From Sulfurimonadaceae bacterium (GTDB taxonomy: Bacteria; Campylobacterota; Campylobacteria; Campylobacterales; Sulfurimonadaceae): a stretch of 19,007 nucleotides of DNA. The stretch is taken from positions 1 through 19,007 of the forward strand of contig JAQUCZ010000006.1 of assembly GCA_028685945.1 (NCBI GenBank), given 5' to 3'. This document shows positions 6,748 through 14,701 of the stretch, one piece after another. Numbering within the stretch: position 1 is the stretch's first letter; the number at the start of each line of letters is the position of its first letter. The translations under genes and the position numbers were made by a program. The notes below the pieces were generated by a model. That model was given only the letters and a program-made list of their open reading frames with translations, made no database searches and was not told where the DNA came from.

Positions 6748-9324
6748 ATGCTACAAGCATTATTGGGTAAGATATTTGGTACTACAAATGATCGTGAATT
6801 AAAAAAATATTTAAAGAAAGTAAAAGCTATCAACGCCCTAGAGGCAAAATATCAAGAGATGGACGATGCGACGCTTCAGGCATCGTTTGGGGCGTTAAAA
6901 GAGAGTGTCGTAAAAGGGGAGAAGACCTTGGACGACGTATTGGTGGAGTCGTTTGCCATTACGCGCGAAGCGGCGAGAAGAATCCTCCGTATGAGACATT
7001 TCGACGTCCAACTCATAGGCGGTATGGTGCTGCACGAGGGAAGAATCGCCGAGATGAAAACGGGGGAGGGGAAAACCCTCGTTGCAACCCTGCCGATTAT
7101 CCTAAATGCAATGACGGGCAAAGGGGTACACCTTGTAACCGTCAACGATTACCTCGCATCGCGCGACGGCAACGAGATGCGCCCTCTTTATGAATTTTTG
7201 GGCTACAGCGTAGGGGTTATTACCGATGCCATGTACGATCCTACTTTGAAAAAAGCTGCCTATGCTGCGGATATCACCTACGGTACCAACAACGAATACG
7301 GTTTTGATTATCTTCGAGACAATATGAGTTACTCAAAAGAGCAGATGGTGCAACGCTCCCACCATTTTGTTATTGTCGACGAAGTGGACTCTATCCTTAT
7401 CGACGAGGCGCGTACGCCGCTTATTATTTCGGGTCCTACAAACAGAAAAATGCGAGACTACGTCGATGCGAATAGAATCGCTTTGGAACTTGTTAAAGAT
7501 GAGCACTTTACGGTAGATGAAAAAGACAAGGTGATCCTTATCACCGAAGCAGGGATCACCAGAGCTGAAGAGTTGTTTGGGGTAGAAAACCTTTACAGCA
7601 TCGAAAATGCTTCTCTACCTCATGCCATAGATCAGGCACTTAAAGCCAACTACCTTTTTGAAAAAGACGTCGATTACGTCGTGAGCAACGGCGATGTAAT
7701 AATCGTAGACGAGTTTACGGGTCGTTTAAGCGAAGGGCGCCGCTACTCCGAAGGGCTGCATCAAGCACTCGAGGCCAAAGAGGGGGTCGAAATCAAAGAA
7801 GAAACCCAAACGCTTGCCGATATAACGTTTCAAAACTATTTTAGAATGTACGACAAGCTCTCGGGAATGACGGGAACGGCACAGACGGAAGCTACGGAGT
7901 TTGCACAGATTTATAGTCTCGACGTCATCTCTATTCCGACAAATATCCCCGTTTCAAGAGTCGATTTGAACGATCTTATCTATAAGACGGAGAAAGAGAA
8001 ATTTGCTGCCGTTATAGCAAAAGTAAAAGAGCTGCAAACAACGGGGCAGCCGGTGCTTATCGGAACGGCATCGATTGAAAAATCGGAAGTTCTGCATGAG
8101 TTGCTTAAAAAAGAGAAGATTCCCCACACGGTATTGAATGCGAAGAACCACGCGCAAGAGGGTGAGATTATCAAAAATGCAGGTATGAAAGGTGCCGTGA
8201 CGATTGCGACCAATATGGCGGGGCGCGGGGTCGACATTAAAGTGAGTGATGAGATCAAAGCACTCGGCGGGCTTTATATTATCGGTACCGAAAGACACGA
8301 AAACAGACGTATCGACAATCAGCTTCGCGGGCGTAGCGGGCGCCAAGGGGATCCGGGAACGACACAGTTTTATTTGAGTTTGGAAGATAACCTTCTGCGC
8401 ATTTTCGGCTCCGACAAGATCAAGACGATTATGGAGCGTTTAGGGGTAGAAGACGGCGAATATATCGAATCGAAAATGGTCACGCGTGCGGTTGAAAAAG
8501 CGCAGAAAAAAGTGGAAAACATGCACTACGAAGGGCGTAAACATATCGTAGAATACGACGATGTTGCAAACGAGCAAAGAAAAATCATCTATAAATTCAG
8601 AAATCAGCTTTTGGATCCCGAATTTGATATCGCTGCACGCATCGACGCGATACGCGAAGAATACGTACAACATCTGCTTATACAGGCAGAAATTTACGAG
8701 GGTGGGGCACACGAAGATTTTAACCTGAAAAAACTTTCCGAAATCCTCAAAGAAGAGATCAACCACGATTTGGATCTTCAAGCAGTTACAGGGCTGGAAT
8801 ACGACGAGCTAGCGGCAAAAATCGTCGCACATGCCAAGGGAGAATACGATACGAAAATGGCGGTGCTTGAGCCTTCGTTGCGTCATGAGATAGAAAAAGA
8901 GTTCTATCTTAAAGAGCTTGACAAAGCGTGGCGCGAGCACCTTTATGCGATGGACAACATGAAAACGGGTATCCGTTTGCGTGCATACAACCAAAAAGAC
9001 CCCCTTGTCGAGTATAAAAAAGAAAGTTTTAACCTCTTTAGCGAGCTTGTAAACGATATCAAATTTAATACGATCCGCACCTTGCAGATCCTTCAATTCA
9101 CGCTTCAATCTCCCGAAGAGGAAGCAAAAAGAGTTGCCCAACAGCGTGAAATGGAGCGAAGAGCCCAAGAAGCGCAAATGAAGTTTAACCTCGAAGAGTC
9201 TTCGTCTACAGAAGCATCCGAAAAAAAAGTAGCACGAAACGATGCGTGTCCGTGCGGCAGCGGCAAAAAATACAAACAGTGTTGCGGCAAAAGCGGTCCT
9301 AAAAAAGGTGTGTTTGCTTCTTGA
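6748..9324 (+). CDS. secA: Preprotein translocase ATPase SecA
   Basis: An 858-residue motor that drives unfolded precursors through SecYEG at the inner membrane. The start is the ATG at 6748 (MLQALLGKIFG, the normal SecA N-terminus) with AAGG at 6738-6741. An in-frame TTG at 6700 would add 16 unconserved residues and lacks a ribosome binding site. Visible motifs: Walker A MKTGEGKT (103-110), Walker B DEVDSILIDEARTPL (from Asp211), GTNNEYGFDYLRDN, SGMTGTA, the DEAD-motor region NMAGRGVDI and RGRSGRQGDPG, and the C-terminal zinc site CPCGSGKKYKQCC (Cys834, 836, 845, 846), which in other bacteria contacts SecB and phospholipid. Full length and intact. Its stop overlaps the start of the LolC-type permease, so the two are probably translationally coupled. 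Confidence 0.98.
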   Translation: MLQALLGKIFGTTNDRELKKYLKKVKAINALEAKYQEMDDATLQASFGALKESVVKGEKTLDDVLVESFAITREAARRILRMRHFDVQLIGGMVLHEGRIAEMKTGEGKTLVATLPIILNAMTGKGVHLVTVNDYLASRDGNEMRPLYEFLGYSVGVITDAMYDPTLKKAAYAADITYGTNNEYGFDYLRDNMSYSKEQMVQRSHHFVIVDEVDSILIDEARTPLIISGPTNRKMRDYVDANRIALELVKDEHFTVDEKDKVILITEAGITRAEELFGVENLYSIENASLPHAIDQALKANYLFEKDVDYVVSNGDVIIVDEFTGRLSEGRRYSEGLHQALEAKEGVEIKEETQTLADITFQNYFRMYDKLSGMTGTAQTEATEFAQIYSLDVISIPTNIPVSRVDLNDLIYKTEKEKFAAVIAKVKELQTTGQPVLIGTASIEKSEVLHELLKKEKIPHTVLNAKNHAQEGEIIKNAGMKGAVTIATNMAGRGVDIKVSDEIKALGGLYIIGTERHENRRIDNQLRGRSGRQGDPGTTQFYLSLEDNLLRIFGSDKIKTIMERLGVEDGEYIESKMVTRAVEKAQKKVENMHYEGRKHIVEYDDVANEQRKIIYKFRNQLLDPEFDIAARIDAIREEYVQHLLIQAEIYEGGAHEDFNLKKLSEILKEEINHDLDLQAVTGLEYDELAAKIVAHAKGEYDTKMAVLEPSLRHEIEKEFYLKELDKAWREHLYAMDNMKTGIRLRAYNQKDPLVEYKKESFNLFSELVNDIKFNTIRTLQILQFTLQSPEEEAKRVAQQREMERRAQEAQMKFNLEESSSTEASEKKVARNDACPCGSGKKYKQCCGKSGPKKGVFAS

Positions 9325-10523
9325 AAACTTCTATCGTTCCTTATCTCGTAAAAAGATTTTTGAGGTTTGACAAAGAGCAACCTTTTATCTTTTTATCGGC
9401 GTTGCTTGCGTTTTTAGGGATCTCTTTGGGCGTTATGGTTTTGATTGTGGCTATGGCGCTTATGAACGGATTTGACAAAGAGTTTAAAAAGAAACTCACC
9501 ATTATGAACTACCCCCTTACGATTATTCCGAAATTTTACGGCGCGGTCAACGAAGAGCTTTTGATCGACTTGGAGACCAAATTTCCCCACCTGTCGTTTA
9601 GTCCTTATGTACAATCTGCGGTAATGGCGCGCGAAGGGAGCAAACTCGAAGGAGGATATCTCTTCGGCGTCGATTTTGCATCCGAAGCCAAGGTCAACAG
9701 TGTTTTAAACGAGGCTATCCAAAAAACACAACTGGGAAAATTCGACGTTCTCGTAGGTAAATCGCTTAAGGAGGAGTTTGCTCTTGGCATGGACGATAAG
9801 CTGATGTATATCTTCACCCATGTCGAGCCGGGCGGCTTGGCGGTTACCCCGAAGATTAAGCGTTTTGAAGTCAAAGGGGTGTTCGATTCGGGGCTTTCGG
9901 CGTATGACAAGGCGTACAGTTACACCACCCTTGCTTCGCTTCAAGCGCTTTTGCATATTCCCGCAAATCAATACGACGGTATCCACATCTTTTCTGCAAA
10001 CCCCCATGAGGATATTGTAGCAATCAAAAATGAGCTCCCTATGACGGTGACGATCAAAGGGTGGTGGGAAGATAATCTGAATTTCTTTGCCGCACTCGAA
10101 CTTGAAAAAGTTTCCCTGTTTATCGTTTTGATGCTTATTATATTGATCGCTTCGATCAATATCATCTCCTCTTTGCTGATGACCGTTATGAACCGAAGGA
10201 GCGAGATCGCTTTATTGCTTTCTTTGGGGGCAACGACGCTTGAGATCAAAAAAGTGTTTCTTTATTTAGGAATCGTTATCGGAATAAGCGGGATCATTGC
10301 GGGGGTAGCCCTTGGCATGTGCGGTTTATGGATTTTGGGGACGTTTGATATCGTATCGCTTCCAAAAGACGTGTACCCTACGACGACGTTGCCTCTTGAT
10401 TTAAGCATAAAAGATTTTTCTTTGATAGTTATCGGAGCGTTTGTTATCGTAATCGCTTCCTCTTTTTACCCTGCCAAAAAAGCAAGCGAAGTCGATATCC
10501 TTACCGTTTTACGAAACGAATAA
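9321..10523 (+). CDS. LolC/LolE-family lipoprotein-releasing ABC transporter permease
   Basis: 400 residues with the LolC/E topology: one transmembrane segment near residues 24-48, a large periplasmic MacB-PCD-type domain (~50-260), then three C-terminal transmembrane segments (about 268-292, 312-345, 368-388) with the FtsX fold. With the LolD ATPase (not in this window) it would extract lipoproteins from the inner membrane and hand them to LolA. The N-terminal YLVKRFLRF and the SINIISSLLM and MNRRSEIALLLSLGA segments are typical. The start is a TTG overlapping the secA stop in TTGA, with AAGG 12 bases upstream. Only one permease gene is present, which fits a homodimeric (LolF-like) form, but a second could lie elsewhere. 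Two TTGGCATG copies (9784, 10312) encode LGM. Confidence 0.87.
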   Translation: MKTSIVPYLVKRFLRFDKEQPFIFLSALLAFLGISLGVMVLIVAMALMNGFDKEFKKKLTIMNYPLTIIPKFYGAVNEELLIDLETKFPHLSFSPYVQSAVMAREGSKLEGGYLFGVDFASEAKVNSVLNEAIQKTQLGKFDVLVGKSLKEEFALGMDDKLMYIFTHVEPGGLAVTPKIKRFEVKGVFDSGLSAYDKAYSYTTLASLQALLHIPANQYDGIHIFSANPHEDIVAIKNELPMTVTIKGWWEDNLNFFAALELEKVSLFIVLMLIILIASINIISSLLMTVMNRRSEIALLLSLGATTLEIKKVFLYLGIVIGISGIIAGVALGMCGLWILGTFDIVSLPKDVYPTTTLPLDLSIKDFSLIVIGAFVIVIASSFYPAKKASEVDILTVLRNE

Positions 10524-10536
10524 GTCGTTATTTTTT
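10515..10536. terminator. Possible small terminator at the convergent stops of the permease and AsmA-like genes
   Basis: AACGA (10515-10519) and TCGTT (10525-10529) form a 5-bp stem spanning the permease stop codon, followed by ATTTTTT. The stops are only four bases apart, so any terminator must overlap coding sequence. The stem is weak, hence low confidence. Confidence 0.3.
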
Positions 10537-13500
10537 CTCTTCATTTTCATCGTCACCGAAAAGGTGAAAAGGGAGGAGAAAAGTTCTTTTTATAATGTTG
10601 AGCGGCGCTACCATGATCTCTTTTGCCAAAAGGGAGGAGACTTGCGGATCTTCAAGCGTCCCCTCTACGCTTAGCGTCGTCGCCACGCTTTTTTCATCAA
10701 ACAATATATATCCCAATATCGGAATTTGCGAGGCGCTGCTTCCGAGATCGGTTTTGAGATTAAGTTCAAGATCGACGTTGTTTTTTTTGTAATCGACGAT
10801 CCCTTTGCCCAGAATAGTTATCTCTTTTGACTCTAAAAGTATGTCGGAGATATCAAAAAGCAAATCTTTGGCATGGAATTTCATATAGCCGTTGGTAACA
10901 TACATCCCTTCGGTGCTGTATCCCGGAAGGGAAAAAGTGACGAGGGATGGGATGGTATTGACAAAAGCCAAAATGTTGTTTAGGATTCTATAGTCTTTGA
11001 TCGTCGAATCTTTTAGGTAAAAAACCCCTTCAAAATCGTCTATGTCTCCGTTGAGCGTAAACGATAGATTGGCATCTTGGAATTTGGAATAAGCAAACAG
11101 CTGCTCCATAAATCGATCGCCGAAATTAGCACCGTGCAAAAGAAACTGTTTTTGCGCATCGTAGCTTAGTTGTGCTACCCCTTTATCGCATGTAAGTGTT
11201 GCTTCGATTCCGTTTTGGTTGTGTAAAAAATGGATCGTATCGGCTACGATGCGTCTTTCTTTGTTAAGGTAGAGATAGGTATCTTCCCCCTCGAACAAAA
11301 CGGAAAGGGAGTTTTGTTTTTTTCCCGTTTGAAAAAGCTCAAGAAAACGGATCAGTTCAAATAGATCGATTCCGATATTTTTTGCACTGATTGCAAGCTC
11401 CTTTTTAAAAAGAACAAAAAGGCTGTCGTTGACATTGAAGCGTACGCTGCCGTCTTTTGGGGTGTAGCTGCCTTGGATACGGTAGTTTTTTACAGGCTCC
11501 TTCTTGGCATGTAAGAGCGTAAAAGGGTAGCGTGTTTGTGCAGAAAAGTCGATTTGCTCTTTGGCATCTTCTTTTGAGAGGCTTAGCGTGCCGTTTGTAA
11601 CGTTGTAGTCCTGAAAAAGAGGCGTAAAGGGGGCAAGCTTTTGCAACTCTAAAAACCTTACATGCCAACCTTGCACACCGTAGCTTGCATCGATCCCCAG
11701 AGATTCAAGCTCGCAGACCATACGTTCGGGTTCGTTTTTGAGAGTAATATGCAAAGGTTGTATTGCAGAAAAAAGCGGGGAGGCATCTTCGCGCTTCACG
11801 AAGGCTTTGTCTATGATGATATCTCCCCGCTTTGTGGCGAAATCGTAGATACCCCCGAGGCGAAGCTCTACAAGTTTATCAAGGGTAACATCTAAGCCTA
11901 AGAGTGAAAGTTGCTTGTTTTTAAGCCGAAGTTTTGTTTTGGAGAGACGAAGTTTTTGATTATAGATCGTAAAAAGGGTGTCTCTTTTGGCGGCAATCTC
12001 CAACGTATCGTTGCCGTAGTGCAGCTCTAGCGGAGTGTTTTTTTGGGCTAAACGTGCTGTATCGTGTGAAAAATCGAGTACGTTTATAGCTAAAGAGAGC
12101 TCTTTGTTTTTTAGCGAACCTTTGCCGCTTATCTCAAAAGAGGCTTTGTCGGGTACTTTTATACGTGTTTTTGGAAAAACCGCTTCGAGATTTGTAAAAT
12201 CTACGGGGATCGTGCTTGATCCGACCGCAACGTCAAATCCTGCAACCCTCCAAAAAGAGGGGGAGAGGGTAAGTGTATCGTTGCCGTTTGCAAGCGTATA
12301 AAGAGCCCTAAAAGGGTGTTTTTTGTCGAGGGAGATTTTTTTCTCACTCAGCGTCATCTCTTTAAAATCAAGAGCAACTTCCCCTGCGTTTTGTTTCACG
12401 TCGATATTCGCTTGGATATCGGCTGCGGCAATATCGTAGTGTTTTGTACCCGTTGCAGTAATATTGACGTCGGTGTTATGCAAAAAAACCTTGGCATGTG
12501 CCACGTCGAAGTTGAGATCGTAGAAGTTGAAATTGCCGTTTTGTGCCGTAAAATTTCCCGACGCTTCGATATCGATCGTATGGAGATTGACCGCAAGGGT
12601 AAGATCGGCGGTCGTGGTACCTTTATTTTGTTCAAAAGGGATCTTCACGCGGTAATTGTTTAAAATTTTTAAAATATCTTTGTTCAGGCTTCCCTCAAAC
12701 GCTAAAAAGAGGGTGAGAACCTCTTGGGGTTGCGTAAAATCTATCTGCAATCGGCTTTCTTGAAGATCGAATCCGTAAGAGTGCGCGTCGCGGGGACGAA
12801 TAAAAAGGATACCGTTTTGAAATTCGAGTTCTGTGGAGCGTGTGCGGACAGAATCGAGATCGGTATCGTAGGTGTAGTTCAAATCGTGTGCAAGAGCCTT
12901 GGCATGGAGATATTTATAAGCTTCTTGCGGCGTTTCGTAGGGTATGAAGCCGCTACAATCCAAAAGCTCCAAATTGGAGAGTTCGATAGCGTCGTGCACC
13001 CAGTAATGCACCTCTTTTGGAAGAGGAAAGAGTGCGATAAGCCGATGAAAGTTTTCGATTTTTTGGCGGGCACGGAGCGAATAGTTGATTTTTTTTGTAT
13101 CGGTATGCAGAGCCAGATCAAAAAGGGGCGTGTTCTCTACCGATACAAGCAGGTCGGCTTGAAGATGATGTAGCCCTTTTTGCATAGAAAGAGTGCCCGA
13201 GATCATGGCATGTCGGTGGATAAGCGAATGGAGTGTGAGTCGGAGTGAACCTTCATGTAGCAGAAACGAACTGTTAAGATCGAAGTTTTTTGTCGCAGCG
13301 GTAAAACTGCCCGTTTCGTTTTCTCGATATGCAAGGGTAAAAACATTTTCGCCGTAGGTGATGTTACCAAAGGTAATTTTTTTGATCCAGTTCTCAAATA
13401 AACGGAGATTTTTTATTTTTTCGTCGATTGCTTGAAGATCAAGTTCCTTCTCTTCGTGCTTTTTCGGGATAACGGTTATTTTTTGTGCGCTTATAGAGAG

Positions 13501-13683
13501 TTTTTCATCCCATTTTATGTATAATTGCTCGATTTTTATGTTCAAAAGATTGAGCTTTTTAAACGCTACCCCCTCTTGCAATATGAAAAAACCGACGGAA
13601 AGTATAAAGATTACAAATATGAAAAAACTGATAAGCGTAAAATGGATTTTTGATATCGTGTTGATAATTATTTTGTCAGTCAT
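10528..13683 (-). CDS. AsmA/YhdP-like (DUF3971-type) large membrane-anchored protein
   Basis: 1051 residues. A single N-terminal transmembrane segment (~14-36) follows a short cytoplasmic start, and the remainder is a long series of amphipathic beta strands typical of the repeating-beta-groove AsmA superfamily. The C-terminal region (GKGIVDYKKNNVDLELNLKT..., then EGTLEDPQV and PLNIIKRTFLLPFHLF) closely matches the ending common in YhdP-like proteins. In E. coli this family is implicated in phospholipid transport between inner and outer membranes; the role here is inferred. The start at 13683 is supported by AGG seven bases upstream on the minus strand (TTTAGGTAATACATG). Its first ~22 codons lie opposite the first codons of mltG. 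It carries five TTGGCATG repeats (10868, 11504, 11661, 12491, 12899), the highest load in the window. It shares no operon with its neighbours. Confidence 0.85.
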   Translation of the reverse strand: MTDKIIINTISKIHFTLISFFIFVIFILSVGFFILQEGVAFKKLNLLNIKIEQLYIKWDEKLSISAQKITVIPKKHEEKELDLQAIDEKIKNLRLFENWIKKITFGNITYGENVFTLAYRENETGSFTAATKNFDLNSSFLLHEGSLRLTLHSLIHRHAMISGTLSMQKGLHHLQADLLVSVENTPLFDLALHTDTKKINYSLRARQKIENFHRLIALFPLPKEVHYWVHDAIELSNLELLDCSGFIPYETPQEAYKYLHAKALAHDLNYTYDTDLDSVRTRSTELEFQNGILFIRPRDAHSYGFDLQESRLQIDFTQPQEVLTLFLAFEGSLNKDILKILNNYRVKIPFEQNKGTTTADLTLAVNLHTIDIEASGNFTAQNGNFNFYDLNFDVAHAKVFLHNTDVNITATGTKHYDIAAADIQANIDVKQNAGEVALDFKEMTLSEKKISLDKKHPFRALYTLANGNDTLTLSPSFWRVAGFDVAVGSSTIPVDFTNLEAVFPKTRIKVPDKASFEISGKGSLKNKELSLAINVLDFSHDTARLAQKNTPLELHYGNDTLEIAAKRDTLFTIYNQKLRLSKTKLRLKNKQLSLLGLDVTLDKLVELRLGGIYDFATKRGDIIIDKAFVKREDASPLFSAIQPLHITLKNEPERMVCELESLGIDASYGVQGWHVRFLELQKLAPFTPLFQDYNVTNGTLSLSKEDAKEQIDFSAQTRYPFTLLHAKKEPVKNYRIQGSYTPKDGSVRFNVNDSLFVLFKKELAISAKNIGIDLFELIRFLELFQTGKKQNSLSVLFEGEDTYLYLNKERRIVADTIHFLHNQNGIEATLTCDKGVAQLSYDAQKQFLLHGANFGDRFMEQLFAYSKFQDANLSFTLNGDIDDFEGVFYLKDSTIKDYRILNNILAFVNTIPSLVTFSLPGYSTEGMYVTNGYMKFHAKDLLFDISDILLESKEITILGKGIVDYKKNNVDLELNLKTDLGSSASQIPILGYILFDEKSVATTLSVEGTLEDPQVSSLLAKEIMVAPLNIIKRTFLLPFHLFGDDENEEKK

Positions 13684-14557
13684 GTATTACCTAAATAAGC
13701 CTCTTGAGACCTCTGTTGTTTTGCAAGTTCCAAAAGGCTCTATCAACAACATTATAACACATCTTAAAAACGAAAATTATGATCTAAGCAGGCTTGATTC
13801 GTTTCTTTTGCGTTTTTTGGGTTCCCCCCAAAGCGGCTGGATCTATATAGGCGATACTTCTATTACGAAAGCAGATTTTCTTTACAAGCTAACCACGGCA
13901 AAAGCTGCACTACGAGAGGTAAAACTGATCCCCGGAGAAACCACCTACATTTTTTTGGAGGAGCTAGGCGAGGCGCTTGGTTTAAACAAAGAGCTGCTGC
14001 ATAGCGAATTTGCACGTCAAACCCCTATTATGGAAGGGGCATTGGTGCCCAATACCTATAAAGTGCCCCTTGGGATCGATGAGAAAAAACTCATAGAGAT
14101 ACTCCTTTCCCACTCGCAAGCCCAGATGAAAGCGTTTGCCCAAAAGATATTCGGTAGCTACAACCAAGAGAAATGGTTTCGTTTTGTAGCAATCGCATCG
14201 GTGATAGAGAAGGAATCTGCCAACAAAGAGGAGATGCCTCTTGTTTCTTCGGTAATTTACAACCGTATAAAGAAAGGGATGAAACTCCAAATGGACGGAA
14301 CGCTGAACTACGGAAAGTACTCCCACGTACGGGTGACGCCTCAAAGAATCAAAAACGACGAGAGTTTCTACAATACCTATAAATACGCGGGCATACCGAA
14401 GCTGCCCGTATGTAACGTCAGTTTCGATGCAATCAAAGCGGCTATTTATCCTGCACAGACCGATTATCTTTATTTTATGAAAATGAAGAACGGAACCCAC
14501 AGCTTCACATGTAACTATTCTACACATTTGGCTAATATAAGGCATGTTACGAAATGA
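13619..14557 (+). CDS. mltG: Endolytic murein transglycosylase MltG
   Basis: A 312-residue inner-membrane protein that cuts nascent glycan strands in peptidoglycan. It has an N-terminal membrane anchor (residues ~9-26, KWIFDIVLIIILSVMYYLN), a LysM-like region, and the YceG/MltG catalytic domain. The catalytic segment is ASVIEKESANKEEMPLVSSV, with catalytic Glu197 (in VIEKE), followed by NRIKKGMKLQMDGTLNYG and a C-terminal CNVS/PAQTDYLYFM, all family hallmarks. I chose ATG 13619 because it supplies the anchor. ATGs further upstream in the same frame add unconserved residues, and the ATG at 13682 would remove the anchor. There is no good Shine-Dalgarno at 13619, so the start is less certain than the identity. 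The first 65 bp overlap the opposite-strand AsmA-like gene. Confidence 0.9.
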   Translation: MKKLISVKWIFDIVLIIILSVMYYLNKPLETSVVLQVPKGSINNIITHLKNENYDLSRLDSFLLRFLGSPQSGWIYIGDTSITKADFLYKLTTAKAALREVKLIPGETTYIFLEELGEALGLNKELLHSEFARQTPIMEGALVPNTYKVPLGIDEKKLIEILLSHSQAQMKAFAQKIFGSYNQEKWFRFVAIASVIEKESANKEEMPLVSSVIYNRIKKGMKLQMDGTLNYGKYSHVRVTPQRIKNDESFYNTYKYAGIPKLPVCNVSFDAIKAAIYPAQTDYLYFMKMKNGTHSFTCNYSTHLANIRHVTK

Positions 14558-14690
14558 AACAAATTAAGAAAATAAACGCATCTTTCCTCTTTTAACCCTT
14601 GTAAAATTGCATCTTAGTGTTATTATTGAGTTTGTAAATTTTCATACAGTTACATCTTGCGAACTTGTAGAGAAAATCAAAAATCGACTT

Positions 14691-14695
14691 GAGGA
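14691..14695 (+). promoter_or_regulatory. Strong ribosome binding site (GAGGA) of icd, and its upstream region
   Basis: GAGGA lies six bases before the icd ATG. The 144-bp gap after mltG (14558-14701) contains -10-like strings (TAAAAT at 14602-14607, TATTAT near 14621) preceded by T-rich sequence, so icd probably has its own promoter, but I cannot pick one -10 box with confidence. A TGAAACA string at 14553-14559 spans the mltG stop. Confidence 0.5.
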
Positions 14696-14701
14696 TACAA
14701 C

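Noticed and set aside
13517..13618. Earlier in-frame start for mltG at 13517
   Set aside because: The extra 34 residues do not resemble MltG, deepen the antisense overlap, and the membrane anchor already begins just after ATG 13619.
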